This document shows, in pieces, positions 6,032 to 8,117 of a stretch of 8,117 nt of DNA (position 1 is the first letter of the stretch; every line of letters begins with the position of its first letter). A model generated the notes under the pieces. The model was not told the origin of the DNA and did not search any database. It saw only the letters and a list, made by a program, of their open reading frames with translations. The translations under genes were made by a program, and so were the position numbers. This DNA is from Chloroflexota bacterium. GTDB lineage: Bacteria; Chloroflexota; Dehalococcoidia; Dehalococcoidales; JAHJRU01. The stretch lies in assembly GCA_018830745.1 (NCBI GenBank), contig JAHJRU010000181.1, positions 1-8,117 of the forward strand, given 5' to 3'.

Positions 6032-8117
6032 CTTTACCCCCCAATCTATTCTTAGATAACAACCCGCCCAGCAATATCCGGGCGGCTTTCTTGTCCAGTG
6101 GCTTATTATTATTGCCGCATTTCGGCGACTGAATACAGCTGGGACAGCCTGCCTCACAGGGACACTCGGCGATTGTCTTGAGCGTAGCTTCCCATAGCTG
6201 CTCCACAAGCTCAAAACCCTTCTCGGCTATACCGACTCCACCCGGATGGGCATCGTAGATAAATATCTGCGCTCTGCCTGTATCGGGGTGGAGCGGGGTG
6301 GACACCCCGCCGATGTCATTGCGGTCGCACAGGGCAAAGAGGGGCAGGATGCCAATAGCCGCATGTTCCGCCGCATGCAGCCCGCCCGCCAGGTCCAGAC
6401 CGCCTTCATCCACCTGAATCATGGTATCCACCGGCAGGTTAAACCACAGCGCCAGAGTGTTGAAATGTTGAGGAGGTAAATCAAGCGGTTCCTCGCCGAT
6501 AACCTCCTCGGTATATTGCGCCTTCTTCTTGAAGCCGACCACCGCGGTGGTAACCTCCACCTCCCCCAGAAAAACCTGCGCCACCCCAATGCTTTTCGTC
6601 TGGCTAACCTTTATAATGCTTAAATCGGTAAGCTCCTTGGTCTGGGTATAATAGCTGGCTTTGGTTGGCTTGGCATAGGCATTGTGGCCGGGCAGGTCAA
6701 GCTCGGTTACCAGATATGAATCCCCCTGATGCAGATAGATAGCCCCGGGATGCACCTGGAAGAAAGCCATGTCAGCATCCACCGTCTCCAGTAAGACACC
6801 GGTAGAGGTATCGATGAGAGCATAATCCTCAGCAGACCCGGAGCGAATGTTGATTCCCTGTGCCGGATAGAAAATGGTGGGTGACAGATACCACCTATAA
6901 CGGCGCCCGCGGAGGATCCCCTGCTCTACCAGTTCGGCTCTTACCTCACCGAAAGCCGGACCGAATATCTTCTCATCACCACTCGTTAAGGGCGACTCCC
7001 AGGCAGCACACAGCAGGTGGGCTTTCAAGATATAGGGATTATCGGGATTGATCAGGGCATTTTCCACGCTCTTGCCGAAGAAGAAGTCCGGGTGTCGCAT
7101 GAAATACTGGTCCAGCGGATTGTCCAGCCCGATGAGCACGCTGAGGGAATCACCCTTACCGCGACCGCTCCGTCCTGCCTGCTGCCAGGTGCTGGCAATA
7201 CTTCCGGGGTAGCCGGTCAGGACGGTTGCCTCCAGGTCACCGACATCTATACCCAGCTCCAGGGCATTGGTAGCCACCACACCCAGCAGACGGCCAGTGA
7301 AAAGCTCCTGCTCTATCTGGCGACGGTCCGCCGGGAGATAGCCCCCCCGGTAAGGCTTAATCTTATTCACCAGCGATGGAGCGGTTTCCTCCAGCCGCCG
7401 CCGGGAGTAGTTGTAGATTAACTCCGTCAGCCGCCGACTGCGCACAAAGGTCAGGGTGCGAATGTCACTGCTCACCAGTTCGCTGAACAAGGCAGCAGCC
7501 TCACTATTGGCGCTGTGCCGCACGCTCCGGGCGGCATCGATAATGGGCGGATTCCAGAACACGAACTCTTTGCCCCCATGAGGGGAGCCATCATCATCCA
7601 CCACTGTAAAGGGCAAACCGACCAGTTGCTCCGCATGCTCACCGGGATTGGCGATAGTGGCAGAACAGCAGATGAACCGGGGCTTTGAGCCGTAAAGCTG
7701 GCACAGGCGGCGCAGGCGGCGCATCACGCCAGCCACATGAGAGCCAAAGACACCCCGGTAGCTGTGAGCTTCATCGATTACTACATACTCCAGATGGCGC
7801 AGGAATCTTGACCACGCCTGATGATTGGGCAGTATGCCCAGGTGGAGCATATCGGGGTTGGTCAGTATTATCCGCGCCCGCTTTCTTATATCCGCCCGCG
7901 CTGACTGAGGAGTGTCACCATCAAAGGTTGCCACCTCATCCCACTTGATTAAATCAGGGCAGAACAGCTCCTGCAAGGCACGCAACTGGTCCTGCGCCAG
8001 CGCCTTGGTGGGAAAGAGATACAGGGCACGGCTGCTTCTCCCGGTCAACAGCGACTCCATTACGGCAGTGTTATAGCAGAGGCTCTTGCCGCTGGCGCTG
8101 GCGGTGGAAACCACCAC
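6021..8117 (-). CDS. DEAD/DEAH-box helicase with DUF1998 zinc-type C-terminus (MrfA/YprA-like), N-terminus cut by window edge
   Basis: This superfamily 2 helicase resembles B. subtilis MrfA (YprA), a repair helicase for mitomycin-type damage. The 698 visible residues start just before motif I, so roughly 60-70 N-terminal residues, including the Q-motif region, lie outside the window. Motifs in order are STASASGKS (4-12, Walker A), FPTKALAQDQ (35-44), TNPDMLH (86-92), IDEAH (114-118, Walker B), CSATIANP (151-158), FVRSRR (224-229), ATNALELGIDVG (282-293) and QQAGRSGRG (312-320). A roughly 200-residue middle region follows, then the DUF1998-type block with HAAEHA (581-586) and YDAHPGGVGIAEKGF (621-635). 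The end has a Cys cluster at 652, 654, 658, 661 and 667 (CPCEAGCPSCIQSPKCG), likely a metal site. The catalytic residues look intact. It is the first operon gene in view and overlaps ftsY by 11 bases. The family is clear. A mitomycin-repair role is inferred from homology. Confidence 0.9.
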   Translation of the reverse strand: MVVSTASASGKSLCYNTAVMESLLTGRSSRALYLFPTKALAQDQLRALQELFCPDLIKWDEVATFDGDTPQSARADIRKRARIILTNPDMLHLGILPNHQAWSRFLRHLEYVVIDEAHSYRGVFGSHVAGVMRRLRRLCQLYGSKPRFICCSATIANPGEHAEQLVGLPFTVVDDDGSPHGGKEFVFWNPPIIDAARSVRHSANSEAAALFSELVSSDIRTLTFVRSRRLTELIYNYSRRRLEETAPSLVNKIKPYRGGYLPADRRQIEQELFTGRLLGVVATNALELGIDVGDLEATVLTGYPGSIASTWQQAGRSGRGKGDSLSVLIGLDNPLDQYFMRHPDFFFGKSVENALINPDNPYILKAHLLCAAWESPLTSGDEKIFGPAFGEVRAELVEQGILRGRRYRWYLSPTIFYPAQGINIRSGSAEDYALIDTSTGVLLETVDADMAFFQVHPGAIYLHQGDSYLVTELDLPGHNAYAKPTKASYYTQTKELTDLSIIKVSQTKSIGVAQVFLGEVEVTTAVVGFKKKAQYTEEVIGEEPLDLPPQHFNTLALWFNLPVDTMIQVDEGGLDLAGGLHAAEHAAIGILPLFALCDRNDIGGVSTPLHPDTGRAQIFIYDAHPGGVGIAEKGFELVEQLWEATLKTIAECPCEAGCPSCIQSPKCGNNNKPLDKKAARILLGGLLSKNRLGGKVAK
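6037..6042 (-). promoter_or_regulatory. G-rich Shine-Dalgarno for ftsY within the helicase 3' end
   Basis: On the - strand six G residues and TAAAG precede the TTG at 6031-6029. The G6 tract can pair partly with the anti-Shine-Dalgarno sequence. It lies inside the last codons of the helicase (Leu-Gly-Gly). The alternative GTG at 6004-6002 would remove part of the first N-domain helix. Confidence 0.5.
6293..6310. repeat. GC-rich perfect palindrome inside the helicase gene
   Basis: GCGGGGTG (6293-6300) and CACCCCGC (6303-6310) are exact complements, with GA between them. As RNA this allows a 7-base-pair, almost all G-C stem with a four-base loop. A partial direct copy, CGGGGTGGA, lies at 6284-6292 and again at 6294-6302. 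It encodes the Gly-Gly-Val-Ser-Thr-Pro-Leu-His-Pro stretch of the helicase. No function is known to me. Confidence 0.5.

Noticed and set aside
5244..6059. Long open frames (271 and 238 codons) on the + strand opposite ftsY
   Set aside because: The real gene is ftsY, with all its GTPase motifs. The + frames give low-complexity Ser/Leu/Pro-rich translations without domains.
6032..6214. N-terminal extension of ftsY up to 6214
   Set aside because: It would overlap the conserved Cys-rich end of the helicase, and the extra residues look nothing like an FtsY A domain. TTG at 6031 gives the normal NG start.
7704..7721. Tandem 9-base repeat (CAGGCGGCG twice) in the helicase gene
   Set aside because: It encodes a short Arg-Arg-Leu-Arg-Arg-Leu helix. 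Two copies in coding sequence do not indicate a separate element.
1..8117. CRISPR arrays, tRNAs, insertion sequences, toxin-antitoxin, phage defence or biosynthetic cluster
   Set aside because: Nearly every base belongs to one of seven recognisable housekeeping genes. No spaced repeats, transposase motifs or tRNA-like folds were seen. An MrfA-like helicase with DUF1998 can also occur in defence loci, but its neighbours here are housekeeping genes.

Overview
The window is gene-dense bacterial chromosome, roughly mid-50s % GC by eye. It holds seven protein genes and only about 80 bases of non-coding sequence. I see no RNA genes, mobile elements, CRISPR arrays, phage genes or attachment sites. 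The gene content is housekeeping. The best guess for the host is a Chloroflexota bacterium of the Dehalococcoidia type. That guess rests on the style of the proteins: a divergent PlsY, an Lgt-like protein with a Cys-rich core, an FtsY without its acidic domain and a bacterial PAC2 protein. It is inference and needs a database search.

The left half (1-3401) reads on the + strand: the 3' part of a beta-ketoacyl-ACP synthase II gene (fabF, cut by the window edge), then recJ (single-strand DNA exonuclease) 2 bases later, then a PlsY-family glycerol-3-phosphate acyltransferase after a 42-base gap. Fatty-acid elongation and acyl transfer to glycerol phosphate thus flank a DNA repair nuclease, probably in one transcript.

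The right half (3411-8117) reads on the - strand, in transcription order: a large DEAD/DEAH-box helicase of the MrfA/YprA (DUF1998) type, cut at its N-terminus by the window edge; ftsY (SRP receptor GTPase), overlapping the helicase end by 11 bases; an Lgt-family prolipoprotein diacylglyceryl transferase homologue; and a PAC2-family protein. Spacing of -11, 14 and 12 bases, with Shine-Dalgarno sequences lying in or over the preceding stop codons, indicates one translationally coupled operon. FtsY and Lgt act in succession on exported lipoproteins (membrane targeting, then lipidation). The roles of the PAC2 protein and the helicase in this set are unclear.

The two operons converge and are separated by only 9 bases, with a weak inverted repeat across the junction. 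Both promoters lie outside the window. Three of the five visible gene starts are TTG (recJ, lgt, ftsY). No obviously new system is present. The points most worth a second look are the altered catalytic motifs of the Lgt-like and PlsY-like proteins and the bacterial PAC2 gene in an SRP/lipoprotein operon.
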